A DNA stretch of 64,000 bases, taken from Glaciecola sp. UBA2563 (GTDB lineage Bacteria > Pseudomonadota > Gammaproteobacteria > Enterobacterales > Alteromonadaceae). The translations under genes were made by a program, and so were the position numbers. The notes under the pieces were generated by a model that was not told the DNA's origin, did not search any database, and saw nothing but the letters and a program-made list of their open reading frames with translations. Positions 41,708 through 52,000 of the stretch are shown here, one piece after another. Positions within the stretch are counted from its first letter, which is position 1, and each line of letters begins with the position of its first letter. The stretch spans positions 1 to 64,000 of the forward strand of contig DDLV01000007.1 of the NCBI GenBank assembly GCA_002340325.1. The letters are read 5' to 3'.

Positions 41708-44095
41708 ATGAAATTCAGTGAATCGTGGTTAAGAGAATGGGTTAACCCTGCATTGGACAATAATGAGCTTTGTGAAAAGCTTTCTATGGCAGGACTAGAA
41801 GTTGATGGCGTTGAACCCGTTGCCGAATCATTTAGTGGCGTTATTGTTGGGCACGTAGTTGAGTGCAATCAACACCCCGACGCCGATAAATTACAAGTGA
41901 CCAAAGTTGATGTAGGTGAATCTGAACATCTCGACATCGTCTGCGGTGCGCCTAATTGTAGAAAAGGGCTTAAAGTTGCAGTCGCAGTCGTTGGCGCCGT
42001 TCTACCCGGTAATTTTAAAATAAAAAAAGCAAAGCTAAGAGGGCAACCATCATTTGGCATGTTGTGTAGTTTTTCAGAACTTGGTATGGGAGACGACCAC
42101 AGCGGCATAATTGAACTTGATGATAATGCTCCGGTAGGACAGGATTTAAGGGAATATTTATTACTGAATGACAACATTATCGAAATAGATTTGACGCCAA
42201 ATCGTGCGGATTGTCTGGGCATTAAAGGCGTAGCGCGCGAACTCGGAGTACTAACACAAACAAAGGTTAACACGCCAGATGTCAAACAATCGCACGCAAC
42301 TATCAATTCTGCAAGGAGTATTCACTTAGAAGCACCTGCTGCTTGTCCTAGATATTTAGGGCGACTGATTAAGAATGTCGATTTATCAAAACAAAGCCCG
42401 CTTTGGCTCAAAGAGAAGCTGAGAAGAGGAGGGGTTCGCAGTATCGATCCGGTCGTAGATGTGACAAATAATGTTCTCTTAGAACTAGGGCACCCGATGC
42501 ATGCCTTCGACAATGATAAGCTGGTAGGTGATATCCACGTACGATTACCTCAAAAAGGTGAAAAAATCACATTACTCGACGAGTCAAACGTCGACATCCT
42601 ATCTGATACACTGGTAATTGCAGATGACGTCAAGCCACTTGCGCTGGCCGGTATCTTCGGTGGGCTCGATTCTGGCGTGACAGCGTCCACGTCCAATATA
42701 TTCCTCGAATCAGCATTTTTCTCACCAGATCTCATGTTGGGTAAGGCGCGCGCTTATGGTTTGCATACAGATGCGTCACATCGTTATGAACGTGGAGTAG
42801 ACTTTAGTTTACAACGTGAAGCAATGGAAAGAGCAACTTCCCTGCTTGTCGATATTGTCGGTGGTGAAATAGGTGATATTGTCGAAGCTGTGGCGTCTGA
42901 ATATCTGCCTCATAGAGAGCGTGTTGAGTTGAGGCGTGAGCGTCTTGATCAACTACTTGGCCTTCACATACCAGACGATCGCGTGATTGATATTCTGTAT
43001 CGACTCGGACTAAACCCAGAAAAATCCGATTCCGGCTGGACGACGATTGCGCCGCCATTTAGGTTTGATATAGCAATAGAAGAAGACTTAATAGAGGAAG
43101 TTGCAAGAGTCTTTGGCTATAACAATATTCCAACCATTGCGCCCCAAGCGCCACTGAAAATGCTTCCAAGTAAGGAATCAAGCGTTAGTCATGCAAAATA
43201 TTGCGACTTTTTGTTGGCACAAGGATTTAATGAAGCGATCACATATTCTTTTGTTGATCCTGAAATTCAAAAAGCGCTATTCCCAGAGCATGATGCTCTA
43301 ACATTACCGCATCCAATTTCCGTTGATATGTCAGTTATGCGAATAAGCATACTGACAGGATTACTACAGACAGTTGCGTATAACCAAAAACGCAAGGTTC
43401 AAAATGTTAAACTGTTCGAAAACGGACTGGTTTTCATTCCCGACGATAGCGTCGAAACAGGCGTTCATCAATATCCTATGCTAGCCGGCGTGCTGGCAGG
43501 TGACAACCATAAGGAGCACTGGAATAAGGAAAACCGTGGACTTGATTTCTACGACGTTAAAGGCGTTGTTGATGGTATCTTATTTGAAGCGGGTATTGAT
43601 GAGAATGTGACTTATCGACGGTCAAAATCCGCTCTGCTTCATCCTGGACAAGGTGCAGATATCTTTGTTGATGATCAAAAGATTGGCATGCTTGGCGCAG
43701 TTCATCCATCTCAATTTAAACGTCTTGGCGTATCCGGAAATATATTTGTATTTGAGTTAATCCTTTCTGCATTGACGTCACGTAGTATCCCGAGTGCCCA
43801 ACCTATTTCTAAATATCCAGTCAACCGTAGAGACTTAGCTTTTGTCGTTGATGAACACTTAGAATTAGATAAACTGTTAAAAAGTATAAAAAAAATTGGC
43901 ATATCTGAAATAGTTGACATAAACTTATTTGACGTGTACCAAGGTCAAGGCGTAGTTGAAGGCAAGAAAAGTCTTGCACTATCACTTTGGTTACAAAGCA
44001 ATGAAAAAACACTAGAAGACGACGAAATGCAAGCTACTGTTAGCGCAGTCATTCAGCATTTAGAGCATGAGTTTGAAGCAACATTGAGAGATTAA
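41708..44095 (+). CDS. pheT: Phenylalanyl-tRNA synthetase beta subunit
   Basis: The 795-aa beta subunit has the normal length and order of domains: N-terminal MKFSESWLREWVNP, a tRNA-binding EMAP/OB domain with CNQHPDADKLQVTKVD near 57-72, the B3/B4 editing domain (SIDPVVDVTNNVLLELGHPMHAFD), and the B5 domain with IEEDLIEEVARVFGYNNIP. The inactive core follows, and then the C-terminal anticodon-binding domain starting near ISKYPVNRRDLAFVVDE. It acts with PheS in the cytoplasm. ihfA follows after 4 nt, the standard order. Confidence 0.98.
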   Translation: MKFSESWLREWVNPALDNNELCEKLSMAGLEVDGVEPVAESFSGVIVGHVVECNQHPDADKLQVTKVDVGESEHLDIVCGAPNCRKGLKVAVAVVGAVLPGNFKIKKAKLRGQPSFGMLCSFSELGMGDDHSGIIELDDNAPVGQDLREYLLLNDNIIEIDLTPNRADCLGIKGVARELGVLTQTKVNTPDVKQSHATINSARSIHLEAPAACPRYLGRLIKNVDLSKQSPLWLKEKLRRGGVRSIDPVVDVTNNVLLELGHPMHAFDNDKLVGDIHVRLPQKGEKITLLDESNVDILSDTLVIADDVKPLALAGIFGGLDSGVTASTSNIFLESAFFSPDLMLGKARAYGLHTDASHRYERGVDFSLQREAMERATSLLVDIVGGEIGDIVEAVASEYLPHRERVELRRERLDQLLGLHIPDDRVIDILYRLGLNPEKSDSGWTTIAPPFRFDIAIEEDLIEEVARVFGYNNIPTIAPQAPLKMLPSKESSVSHAKYCDFLLAQGFNEAITYSFVDPEIQKALFPEHDALTLPHPISVDMSVMRISILTGLLQTVAYNQKRKVQNVKLFENGLVFIPDDSVETGVHQYPMLAGVLAGDNHKEHWNKENRGLDFYDVKGVVDGILFEAGIDENVTYRRSKSALLHPGQGADIFVDDQKIGMLGAVHPSQFKRLGVSGNIFVFELILSALTSRSIPSAQPISKYPVNRRDLAFVVDEHLELDKLLKSIKKIGISEIVDINLFDVYQGQGVVEGKKSLALSLWLQSNEKTLEDDEMQATVSAVIQHLEHEFEATLRD

Positions 44096-44099
44096 ACAT

Positions 44100-44393
44100 A
44101 TGGCACTTACCAAGGCGGAAATGTCTGAACATCTTGTTGAGAAGCTTGGCGTTAATAAAAAAGAAGCAAAAGACCTTGTTGAGTTGTTTTTTGAAGAAAT
44201 AAAGTTGTGTTTAGAATCTGGAGAGCAAGTTAAGCTCTCAGGATTTGGTAATTTTGACCTGAGAATTAAAAATGAGCGTCCCGGTCGGAACCCAAAAACG
44301 GGTGAAGATATTCCAATCAAAGCTAGGCGGGTAGTGACTTTCCGTCCAGGCCAAAAGCTTAAGAGCCGAGTTGAAAATATTTCAAAAAGTTGA
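44100..44393 (+). CDS. ihfA: Integration host factor alpha subunit
   Basis: A 97-aa DNA-bending protein of the HU/IHF family. MALTKAEMSEHLVEKLG starts the fold, and GFGNFDLRIKNERPGRNPKTGE is the IHF-alpha beta arm with the intercalating proline region. ARRVVTFRPGQKLKSRVE ends the fold. The other subunit, ihfB, is not in this window. It is translated closely behind pheT, and the downstream terminator at 44419 ends the operon. Confidence 0.97.
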   Translation: MALTKAEMSEHLVEKLGVNKKEAKDLVELFFEEIKLCLESGEQVKLSGFGNFDLRIKNERPGRNPKTGEDIPIKARRVVTFRPGQKLKSRVENISKS

Positions 44394-44980
44394 ACAACAA
44401 CGTGGTTAAGATTTTTACAAAAAGCGCACTACTAATCTGCGCTTTTTTTATGCTTGTAGGCTGTCAAAAAGAGCATGTTGAGCAAGTTGTTCACAAAAAC
44501 AATGATACTCAAGGGGCACCGCTTTTAACGTTGTCTGAGTTGCTTTCCGCTTCTGATATTCAATCTTCCTTATCTGAACTTGCGTTGGAAAAAGATAGAG
44601 AAGGGTTGCTAGTTGTCCAGTCGATGCTGCTTGAAGCGGCAGCAGAAGTCAGACTTGATGAAAAAGAACTTGCATTGATAAGCGGAGAAAATGGCATTGT
44701 TTTTCTAGAGTTTCAGGGTATGCGGATCAATTTTAACAATGAATTTGAACGTGCATTTTTTTCGTTTGGGGATATTGAATCAGTGTACTCGCGTTATCCC
44801 GCATTCGTAGAGCTAAAAGCGAGAACGCAAACGCTGGTTGAAAACCGAGATGCGCTTGTTGACACGATTAGAAATGACTTGGAAGCAAACGGTACAGACA
44901 CAGAAACGTCATTAAATGAAGCTCGTAACATTTGGCGGCAACTAATGGCTGAGCAAGGGTTGGAAAGCATCTCAATCTAA
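44390..44980 (+). CDS. Predicted lipoprotein of unknown function
   Basis: I do not recognise the family. The 196-aa frame starts TTG at 44390, overlapping the ihfA stop (GTTGA); GTG at 44402 is an alternative. A signal peptide with lipobox LVGC gives the lipid-bearing Cys near residue 25. The mature part is acidic and mostly helical (LLTLSELLSASDIQSSLSEL, VESRYPAF-like region, then ALVDTIRNDLEANG), with no enzyme motif visible. The hydrophobic core of the signal peptide is encoded by the ihfA terminator hairpin, so most transcripts from upstream should end inside this gene. It converges with the acylase gene with a 4-bp overlap. Confidence 0.7.
   Translation: MNNNVVKIFTKSALLICAFFMLVGCQKEHVEQVVHKNNDTQGAPLLTLSELLSASDIQSSLSELALEKDREGLLVVQSMLLEAAAEVRLDEKELALISGENGIVFLEFQGMRINFNNEFERAFFSFGDIESVYSRYPAFVELKARTQTLVENRDALVDTIRNDLEANGTDTETSLNEARNIWRQLMAEQGLESISI
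44419..44449 (+). terminator. Intrinsic terminator inside the lipoprotein signal sequence
   Basis: AAAAAGCGCA (44419-44428) pairs perfectly over 10 bp with TGCGCTTTTT (44438-44447) around a 9-nt loop, and the T-run continues to 44449. The form is a classic rho-independent terminator placed 26 nt after the ihfA stop, yet it lies entirely within the first codons of the next lipoprotein gene. Confidence 0.88.
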
Positions 44981-47334
44981 GGTTGTAGTTTGAGGACGTA
45001 TAAGAGTTCACCGGGTAAAAGCGCTGTTTTGTGATTGTCTACATATTCTCTATATCCAACTTTATAATATTCAGATAGTGGATGCATTGATTGTCCACCT
45101 GGTACAGTTAAGATTGCGTTCTCAAGGTTTCCTGGCTGTGCAAAGAGTCGTTGAGAAGCGCCAAAGCGTTTTGACTGTACTGCCGGCATATATGAATCAC
45201 CAAAGCCTTGCGAAACTGGCATATTCAAGTACTTTCCAAGAGGCCCTAAAGCACCAGCTAGCGGGTGGGTGATTGTTAGCGCATTTACATTCCCCCACGA
45301 AATTGATTCAAAGTTCGTTTCTCCATCAGCAAACTGATTAAATAGTAAATCACGCGCGGTTTTGTAACTGTGTTCAATCAGTGCGTCGAAGCTTTGATGT
45401 TTAGGGTCTAACCAAGTATCGGGTTTTTGTTCTAGGATTTGCCATATAGCAGGCTCTATCGAGCGCCATAGAGCCGATGTCGATATCTCTTTAGCAGCTA
45501 AAAACGTGTTGAGTGGTTCTAGCAATTGAGTGATTAGTTGATTGCGAAACCGTCTCACCAGTGAGTACCCAATCGAATCTGGACATGCGCAGGCTCTCCA
45601 TTCTTGCAGATGAGAAATATCTTCCGCATAAAGCGCTGGCTTTTGCATTAATGTCGATAACAAGAGTTCATGCCAAGGGGCTAAATAAAGCGCTCGATTA
45701 TCCAACTGGAGATCATAAAAAGTCTGTTCATCAAATGACACTGTATCCATCAAGCTGTCTGCGATTTGTTTTTGCCGCACGCCAAGCGCATAGCCGCCGT
45801 TACCATAGCGAGATAAGTCATTTGCACTGACCATTCGTGCATTGGCACTCCAAATTCGACCGTGATTAGGATTCACCACATTTGCTGGGGCCTTTTCTGA
45901 TACCCTCCAGTTAGCTGCATCAAACATTTCTTGTTCCATTGCAGTGTTAGTTGGATTGGTACGAGAGGTGATTGCACCTGTTAGCTGCCATCCTGCATTC
46001 CCTTTTGCATCAGCAATTACCATATTCTGAACTGGGACACGAATAGATTTTGCGTGTTCTAGCGCTTCTTCATATCGCTTAAAATGAGGTAACCAGCCTA
46101 ATTGAAGATTTATTGCATATGGCTCGTGTGCTACCCACTTTAACGCGAGGGCACTATCATCAATGTACTTAACTGGCCCAATAGTGGTCATTGGTATTTC
46201 GTATAGATAAGGATCTTTATCTTTAACGATGATGATTTCACTGCGTGTTTCGATAGGATGCTTGGGATCAAGCGCGACCCAATCGACATTATCAATCCCT
46301 GAATTAGTAAATCCCCACGCAATATTTTCAGTCGCACCAACCACGATTAGCGGGGTACCGGGTAACGATAAACCCGTCACGGTAATATCTTCATCGTCAT
46401 AGAAATAATTTAATTGTGTGCGATACCACAGCGTAGGTACGTTTAAACCTAGGTGCATATCATTGGCTAATATCGCACCACGGCCGTTATAACTCAGCTC
46501 ACCACTCACTACCCAGTTGTTACTTCCTATATCTTTTGGTTCTTCAAACATGAAATCGTTAGTTTCAACGTCAATGTGCATCACATAATCGTCACCATCA
46601 TAAGGATTAGCAACGCTTGTCTGTGTGGACGTTAAAAGGTGTGAGATATCGGGTATTTCGAGCTCAACGGGCGGAACAACGCTAAAGTCCATTGTTGCCT
46701 GAAACGGGCTGGGCTGTGTGAGAAACGCTAAGACATCTTTGCCAGCATAATACTCAATGCCAGTAAAATTAAAGTCTCTTTCGACTTGACTAAGCTGTAA
46801 ATCAATATACATCGAAAAGGTTGCCAAAATCGTGTCTTCTGGTACCCAGGGTTTAAAAGATGTTTGCGTTATCAAGTATTCAAAAGTTGGAACCGTTTGT
46901 TCGGCAACATATGCATTCACACCTGCCGTATATGCATTAAGTATTGCTAGCTGCTCTCTTGGCAATTGCAGAACAATTAACTCTGCACGTTTTCTAAATT
47001 GATGAAACCGATGTTTTTTATCGTTATTCAGCGCAATGCTGCCGAACAATTCAGATAACTCACCGGCTGCATTCCTGCGCAATAGGTCCATCTGAAAAAG
47101 CCTGTCCTGGGCATGTGCATATCCAAGTGCAAAAGACGCGTCCTGCATGGTTTCGGCTTGTACAACAGCAGTGCCTTGAGAGTCTCTTGAAAGTGTGACT
47201 GGGGCTTCAATTTCGAGGTTTCGAAGTTCTCCATTTAGCGTTGGCAGGCTGGCTGATAATACAAAATAAGCAGTTCCCAGCAAAACAATGGCAAGCGCTA
47301 CTAAAACTACAATAGTAATTTTTAAGGCCTTCAT
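44977..47334 (-). CDS. Penicillin acylase family (Ntn-hydrolase) protein
   Basis: This 785-aa S45-family precursor has an N-terminal membrane or signal segment (residues 5-30) and an alpha-chain region with QGTAVVQAETMQDASFALGYAHAQDRLFQMDL. The autocleavage site is GSNNW, making Ser271 the new N-terminal nucleophile of the beta chain. Later blocks include LANDMHLGLNVPTLWYRTQL, the oxyanion region NSGIDNVDWVALDP and a C-terminal QSMHPLSEYYKVGYREY. Family members hydrolyse amide bonds such as penicillins or acyl-homoserine lactones, so quorum quenching is possible but not shown. It is the last gene of the mfd operon, with its start overlapping pduO by 4 nt. Confidence 0.9.
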   Translation of the reverse strand: MKALKITIVVLVALAIVLLGTAYFVLSASLPTLNGELRNLEIEAPVTLSRDSQGTAVVQAETMQDASFALGYAHAQDRLFQMDLLRRNAAGELSELFGSIALNNDKKHRFHQFRKRAELIVLQLPREQLAILNAYTAGVNAYVAEQTVPTFEYLITQTSFKPWVPEDTILATFSMYIDLQLSQVERDFNFTGIEYYAGKDVLAFLTQPSPFQATMDFSVVPPVELEIPDISHLLTSTQTSVANPYDGDDYVMHIDVETNDFMFEEPKDIGSNNWVVSGELSYNGRGAILANDMHLGLNVPTLWYRTQLNYFYDDEDITVTGLSLPGTPLIVVGATENIAWGFTNSGIDNVDWVALDPKHPIETRSEIIIVKDKDPYLYEIPMTTIGPVKYIDDSALALKWVAHEPYAINLQLGWLPHFKRYEEALEHAKSIRVPVQNMVIADAKGNAGWQLTGAITSRTNPTNTAMEQEMFDAANWRVSEKAPANVVNPNHGRIWSANARMVSANDLSRYGNGGYALGVRQKQIADSLMDTVSFDEQTFYDLQLDNRALYLAPWHELLLSTLMQKPALYAEDISHLQEWRACACPDSIGYSLVRRFRNQLITQLLEPLNTFLAAKEISTSALWRSIEPAIWQILEQKPDTWLDPKHQSFDALIEHSYKTARDLLFNQFADGETNFESISWGNVNALTITHPLAGALGPLGKYLNMPVSQGFGDSYMPAVQSKRFGASQRLFAQPGNLENAILTVPGGQSMHPLSEYYKVGYREYVDNHKTALLPGELLYVLKLQP

Positions 47335-47867
47335 TGTGTGACCTTTATATCATTCACTTTGCTTAGGTAATTAAGAAACCGCGCAGTCGTGAAGAAAAAA
47401 TCAGACAACCGATTAGTAAATTGCATGGCAATTGGGTTGATCTCTCTATCATTACCTAATGCAACGAGTGTGCGTTCTGCACGTCTGGTTATGGTTCTAC
47501 AAACATGCGCTTGAGAAGCAGGGATACTGCCGCCTGGTAGAATGAAACTGGTTTGAGCCGGTAGCTCTGCTGTCATCAGATCGATCCAAGTTTCCAATGT
47601 TTTTGATATGTCTTCTGAAAGGTTATCGTCGTCAGACATTGCAAACCCAATAGCAAACAAGGTGTTTTGGATCCAGCCTAGGTCAATAGGATAGGGAAGT
47701 GTGATGTTGTGTTCGTTAATGAAAGCATGCAACAACCCTATTTGTGAGTTTAATTCATCTAAATTGCCATAATTGTCTAACAATATGTCGTCTTTAGACA
47801 GACGTAACACTTCTTTGGAATATACTTGCGTGGTCCCTCTGTCACCTGTCTTTGTGTATATTTTCAT
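47331..47867 (-). CDS. pduO: Cob(I)yrinic acid a,c-diamide adenosyltransferase (PduO type)
   Basis: This 178-aa ATP:cob(I)alamin adenosyltransferase has the N-terminal MKIYTKTGDRGTTQVYS ATP site, YGNLDELNSQIGLLHA and the C-terminal RRAERTLVAL followed by FTNRLSDFFFTTARFLN, all typical of PduO/MMAB. It makes adenosylcobalamin. No other cobalamin gene is in the window, so its job may be salvage for a B12-dependent enzyme elsewhere. It sits between csiV (24 nt upstream) and the acylase gene, which it overlaps. Confidence 0.93.
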   Translation of the reverse strand: MKIYTKTGDRGTTQVYSKEVLRLSKDDILLDNYGNLDELNSQIGLLHAFINEHNITLPYPIDLGWIQNTLFAIGFAMSDDDNLSEDISKTLETWIDLMTAELPAQTSFILPGGSIPASQAHVCRTITRRAERTLVALGNDREINPIAMQFTNRLSDFFFTTARFLNYLSKVNDIKVTQ

Positions 47868-47891
47868 TAATGCTCCAGGCGTTTTTCTGAA

Positions 47892-49016
47892 TTACGACTC
47901 ATCAATTGCGCTAGGATCATACCGCTCTAATCTTATGATCATGCCAAATGCCGGATGGTCAAAATAATGTATTTGTTTACTTATAATTCTTCTGCGCTGT
48001 TCAAAAGGAAAAGACTGTATCTCTGTCATACCATTATCATTAACAGAAATTTGATGATGTAATATGTCGGCGTCAACGTGTAGGTAAGGGATACGATTGA
48101 TATTTTGTAGGTACACTTTTATTCTGCCCTCTATTTCAAACACTCGATCTGTTTCACTCAGAGGTTGAACTTCGGCAGATAACGTGGACTGTGTGGCTTT
48201 ATCATCCCAATTACGCGTTGATTGATTCGCAATATCATCTTCTAATGCATTCAACACAGCAGCGAATGAGTCTCTGGGCCCGATTGAATGTCGAGATATG
48301 GTTTGTTTGCTTACCATGTCCGCTTGACGCTGCGGAAGTATAAGTTTATCACCCGCTTTCAGCGCAAAGAATTCAGCACGGTTTTCACCAAATACTACAT
48401 TTTGTCGCCAAACAGTATGCAATAGTGGTTGAATATCTCGTCTTGCAAATAACAATTCAGCGAATTCTCCAAGCCGCAAATAGTCTGACGACACGATTTG
48501 CTCTTTGCCTTTAACGTAACCCTGATTAGCACCAATGACGTCATCAGTGAACTGTAAAGGCACTTTTTTAGAAAATTGAGGTAACGCATGATTGACGCAG
48601 CTTAATGAAGTATCAAATGCATGCTTATCAAACGTGGGTAGAGGTGAAACAGGCAAATTTCGTTGGATAGTGATTTTAGGCTCTACCAATAGAAGCGAAG
48701 CAAATACATCATCTACCCCCGTGCTTTGTACGGCATTTTCATTAGGATCACACGATGGCAGCGAACGTCTAATTGCCAATAACGCATCTGAGTATCGTGA
48801 TAATGATAATGACATCAAATCTCGCTGTGCTGCGTGCTCAAACTCGTCCGATGCATTTGCAAAATTCTCATCGATTTGAGTATTGAGCACACGTTTAAAT
48901 AGAATTATCTCAACATCGAACCACCAGTCTTGCGATTGTTGTGCAGATGCTGGAAGCACAATTGCACACCAAACAGTGAGAATAATGGAAAATCTACACA
49001 ACCATTTTGGTTTCAT
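47892..49016 (-). CDS. csiV: CsiV-family periplasmic protein
   Basis: A 374-aa protein with signal peptide ending ASA near residue 25, then WWFDVEIILFKR, the hallmark start of the mature CsiV domain. The C-terminal block RIPYLHVDADILHH and QKIHYFDHPAFGMIIRL-like ending fit the family. CsiV was named for a peptidoglycan-binding role and is usually next to mfd in Shewanella and related genera, as here. The start ATG at 49016 follows AAAGG and overlaps the mfd end by 23 nt; an upstream in-frame start is deep in mfd and unlikely. Confidence 0.85.
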   Translation of the reverse strand: MKPKWLCRFSIILTVWCAIVLPASAQQSQDWWFDVEIILFKRVLNTQIDENFANASDEFEHAAQRDLMSLSLSRYSDALLAIRRSLPSCDPNENAVQSTGVDDVFASLLLVEPKITIQRNLPVSPLPTFDKHAFDTSLSCVNHALPQFSKKVPLQFTDDVIGANQGYVKGKEQIVSSDYLRLGEFAELLFARRDIQPLLHTVWRQNVVFGENRAEFFALKAGDKLILPQRQADMVSKQTISRHSIGPRDSFAAVLNALEDDIANQSTRNWDDKATQSTLSAEVQPLSETDRVFEIEGRIKVYLQNINRIPYLHVDADILHHQISVNDNGMTEIQSFPFEQRRRIISKQIHYFDHPAFGMIIRLERYDPSAIDES

Positions 49017-52000
49017 AAGATGCCTTTGAAAAATTGGAAACAAGTTCTTCCACAAATGCCAAACGGTCAGCATTTTCAGCCAACGCTTTGGTTACGCGTA
49101 ATTTTAGCGGACCATCAAATCTAAACGTTTTCGGTTTTTGTTGAATCAATTGAATGATATAGCCAGGATCAATCGTCGTAATTTGCGTTATCTCAATGCT
49201 ACCACCTAATTCGTTGAATTCCAGCTTTGCTATTCCAAGCTTCTCAGCATCCAGCTTTAACTGCGTTATACGCACCAAAAATTTTGTTGGTTGTGGTAAC
49301 AATCCAAATCGATCGATAAGCTCAATTTGAAACTCGTTGATTTCATCGTGCTGTTTACAATTTGCAAGCTTTTTATACATGCTCAATCGAATATGCACAT
49401 CGGGGATATAAGTATCAGGGATAAGTGCAGGTAATCTTAAATCTACATCAACCTGTGTATGCAAGGTGTCGGTCAAGCTTGGTTCTTTGCCTTCTCTTAG
49501 CGCATCAACCGCCAGTTCAAGCATCTCCATATACAGTGTAAAACCGATCGAATTGATTTGGCCAGACTGTTCATCGCCGAGCAATTCGCCTGCACCTCGA
49601 ATTTCCAGGTCATGCGTAGCTAAGGCAAAACCTGCACCAAGACCTTCAAGCGATGCGATAGCCTCTAGTCTTTTTGCAGCGTCTTTTGTCATGCGTTTTG
49701 GATGCGGCGTGAGCAAATATGCATATGCCTGATGATGAGAACGCCCGACGCGCCCTCTGAGCTGGTGCATTTGCGCGAGCCCTAAATGATCGGCGCGATC
49801 CATGATAATTGTATTGGCGGTTGGAATATCAATACCAGTTTCAATAATCGTTGAACATACCAGTACATTATAGCGTTGATGATAAAAGTCATTCATCACG
49901 CTTTCCAATTCACGCTCCTTCATCTGGCCATGGCCAATGGCAATTCGCGCTTCCGGCACAATTTCCTCAATTTGAGCTGCTGTTTTTTCAATTGTTTTGA
50001 CTTCATTGTGTAAAAAATACACCTGTCCACCACGCATAATTTCGCGCATGATAGCTTCGCGGATGATGTCATCACCTTTTTGCAGAACAAATGTCTTTAT
50101 TGCCAGTCTTTTTGCAGGAGGTGTAGCAATGATCGATAAATCTCGCATGCCGCTCATCGCCATATTTAATGTTCGAGGAATAGGTGTGGCGGTAAGCGAG
50201 AGAATATCCACATCGGCCCTGAGCGATTTAAATGTTTCTTTTTGACGTACGCCGAATCTGTGTTCCTCGTCGATTATGACTAGCCCTAGATCGTGAAACT
50301 TAACATCCTTTTGAATCAAGCGATGTGTACCCACTACTATATCGACACCTCCTTTTTCCATTTTTTGAAATATCGCTTTTTGATCTTTGGCACTTACAAA
50401 TCTCGATACGACTTCAATTCGCAACGCGAATCCATTAAATCGGTTAATAAAATTATCATAATGCTGCTGTGCAAGCAGTGTAGTTGGGACCAAAATGGCG
50501 ACTTGTTTATTACAACTTGCAGCAATAAAGGCTGCGCGCATAGCAACCTCAGTCTTTCCAAATCCGACATCACCACATACCAGCCTGTCCATTGATTTAG
50601 GCGACCCCATGTCATTAACTACCGCGTTGATAGCTTTTTCTTGATCGGCGGTTTCAGGGTAGGGAAAACTGTTTTTGAAAAGTGTGTATTCCTGCCAGTC
50701 AAGTGGATAGGCAAATCCTTGCTTAGCTGCGCGCTTTGCGTATATATCTAACAACTGAGCAGCGACATCACGGACTTTTTCAGCCGCTTTTTTCTTTGCT
50801 TTACTCCACGTTTCATTGCCTAAATGATGTAACGGAGCATGCTCAGGCTGACCACCGCTGTAACGACTTATCAAATGCAGTGACGCCACGGGCACATAGA
50901 GTTTTGCGCTTTTTGCATACTCAATACACAAGAATTCTGTTGTTACGCCACCGGCTGACAGCGTCTGCATGCCCGAAAAGCGGCCAACACCATGTTCGAT
51001 ATGTACAACAGGAGAGCCTTCTGAAAGCTCAGCGAGGTTTCTGATAATCGCACTTTCGTCAACACTTTGTTGTCGTTTAATAGCTCTTCGCTTTGCTACA
51101 GTTTGTCCAAACAGTTGTTTTTCGGTCACCACGATTAGCGGATTGTGTTTGTCTCTGCACACGAAACTGTCTTCCAACACGCCTACAGTTAAAAATACGC
51201 TATTTTTGTCCGTTGACAGTTCGGGATATTGGCAAAGATGGCTTATTGAAGATTCGATGACTTCAATGTTTGCTTTGAGCAAAATATCCTTGAGTGATTC
51301 TTTGTGACCTTCAGACTCGGCAACAAAAAACGTGCAAGCTGATGAGTCGTTGATTAAATTCTGCAGTTTTGCATAGGGCACTTTAGTTTTTAATTCAATT
51401 GTTATGTCATCAATCTGTTCACACTTAAAATCACAAAACCCTTTTGCAGCGGTGCCCTTTTTGTGCGTAATACTGATTCTAGAAAATTGCTTTAAATGCT
51501 TAAACAACTGTTCCTTATCAATGAATAATTCTGGGGGCGACAATAATGGTCTTACAAGATTGCCAGAATATTGCTGGTGACGCGCATCAATATCCATCCA
51601 TGTATTATCGATTTGCGTTTGTAAATCTTCTTGCATGATTAGAATTGTATCTTCATGAAAGTAATCAAACACCGTCGCAGTGTTCTCAAAGAACAAGGGT
51701 AAATAGTACTCTATGCCACCCGGCAAGCTGCCTCTAGTGACTTGATTCAATATGTCATCTTGATTGCCTGTATTTGAATTTGGGAAGCGTTCGATGAAAT
51801 TGAGTTTGAATTGATTGATACCAGCCTTATCTGTCGGAAATTCGTGAGCAGGAAGTAATTTAAGGTTTTTTATACGTTCTAAACTTCGCTGGTTGCCAGG
51901 GTCAAAAAAGTGTAATTCGTCTATTTCGTCGTCAAATAAGTCAATCCTTACTGGACGTTGACTGCCCATTGGGAATAAATCAATGATTGAGCCTCTCACG

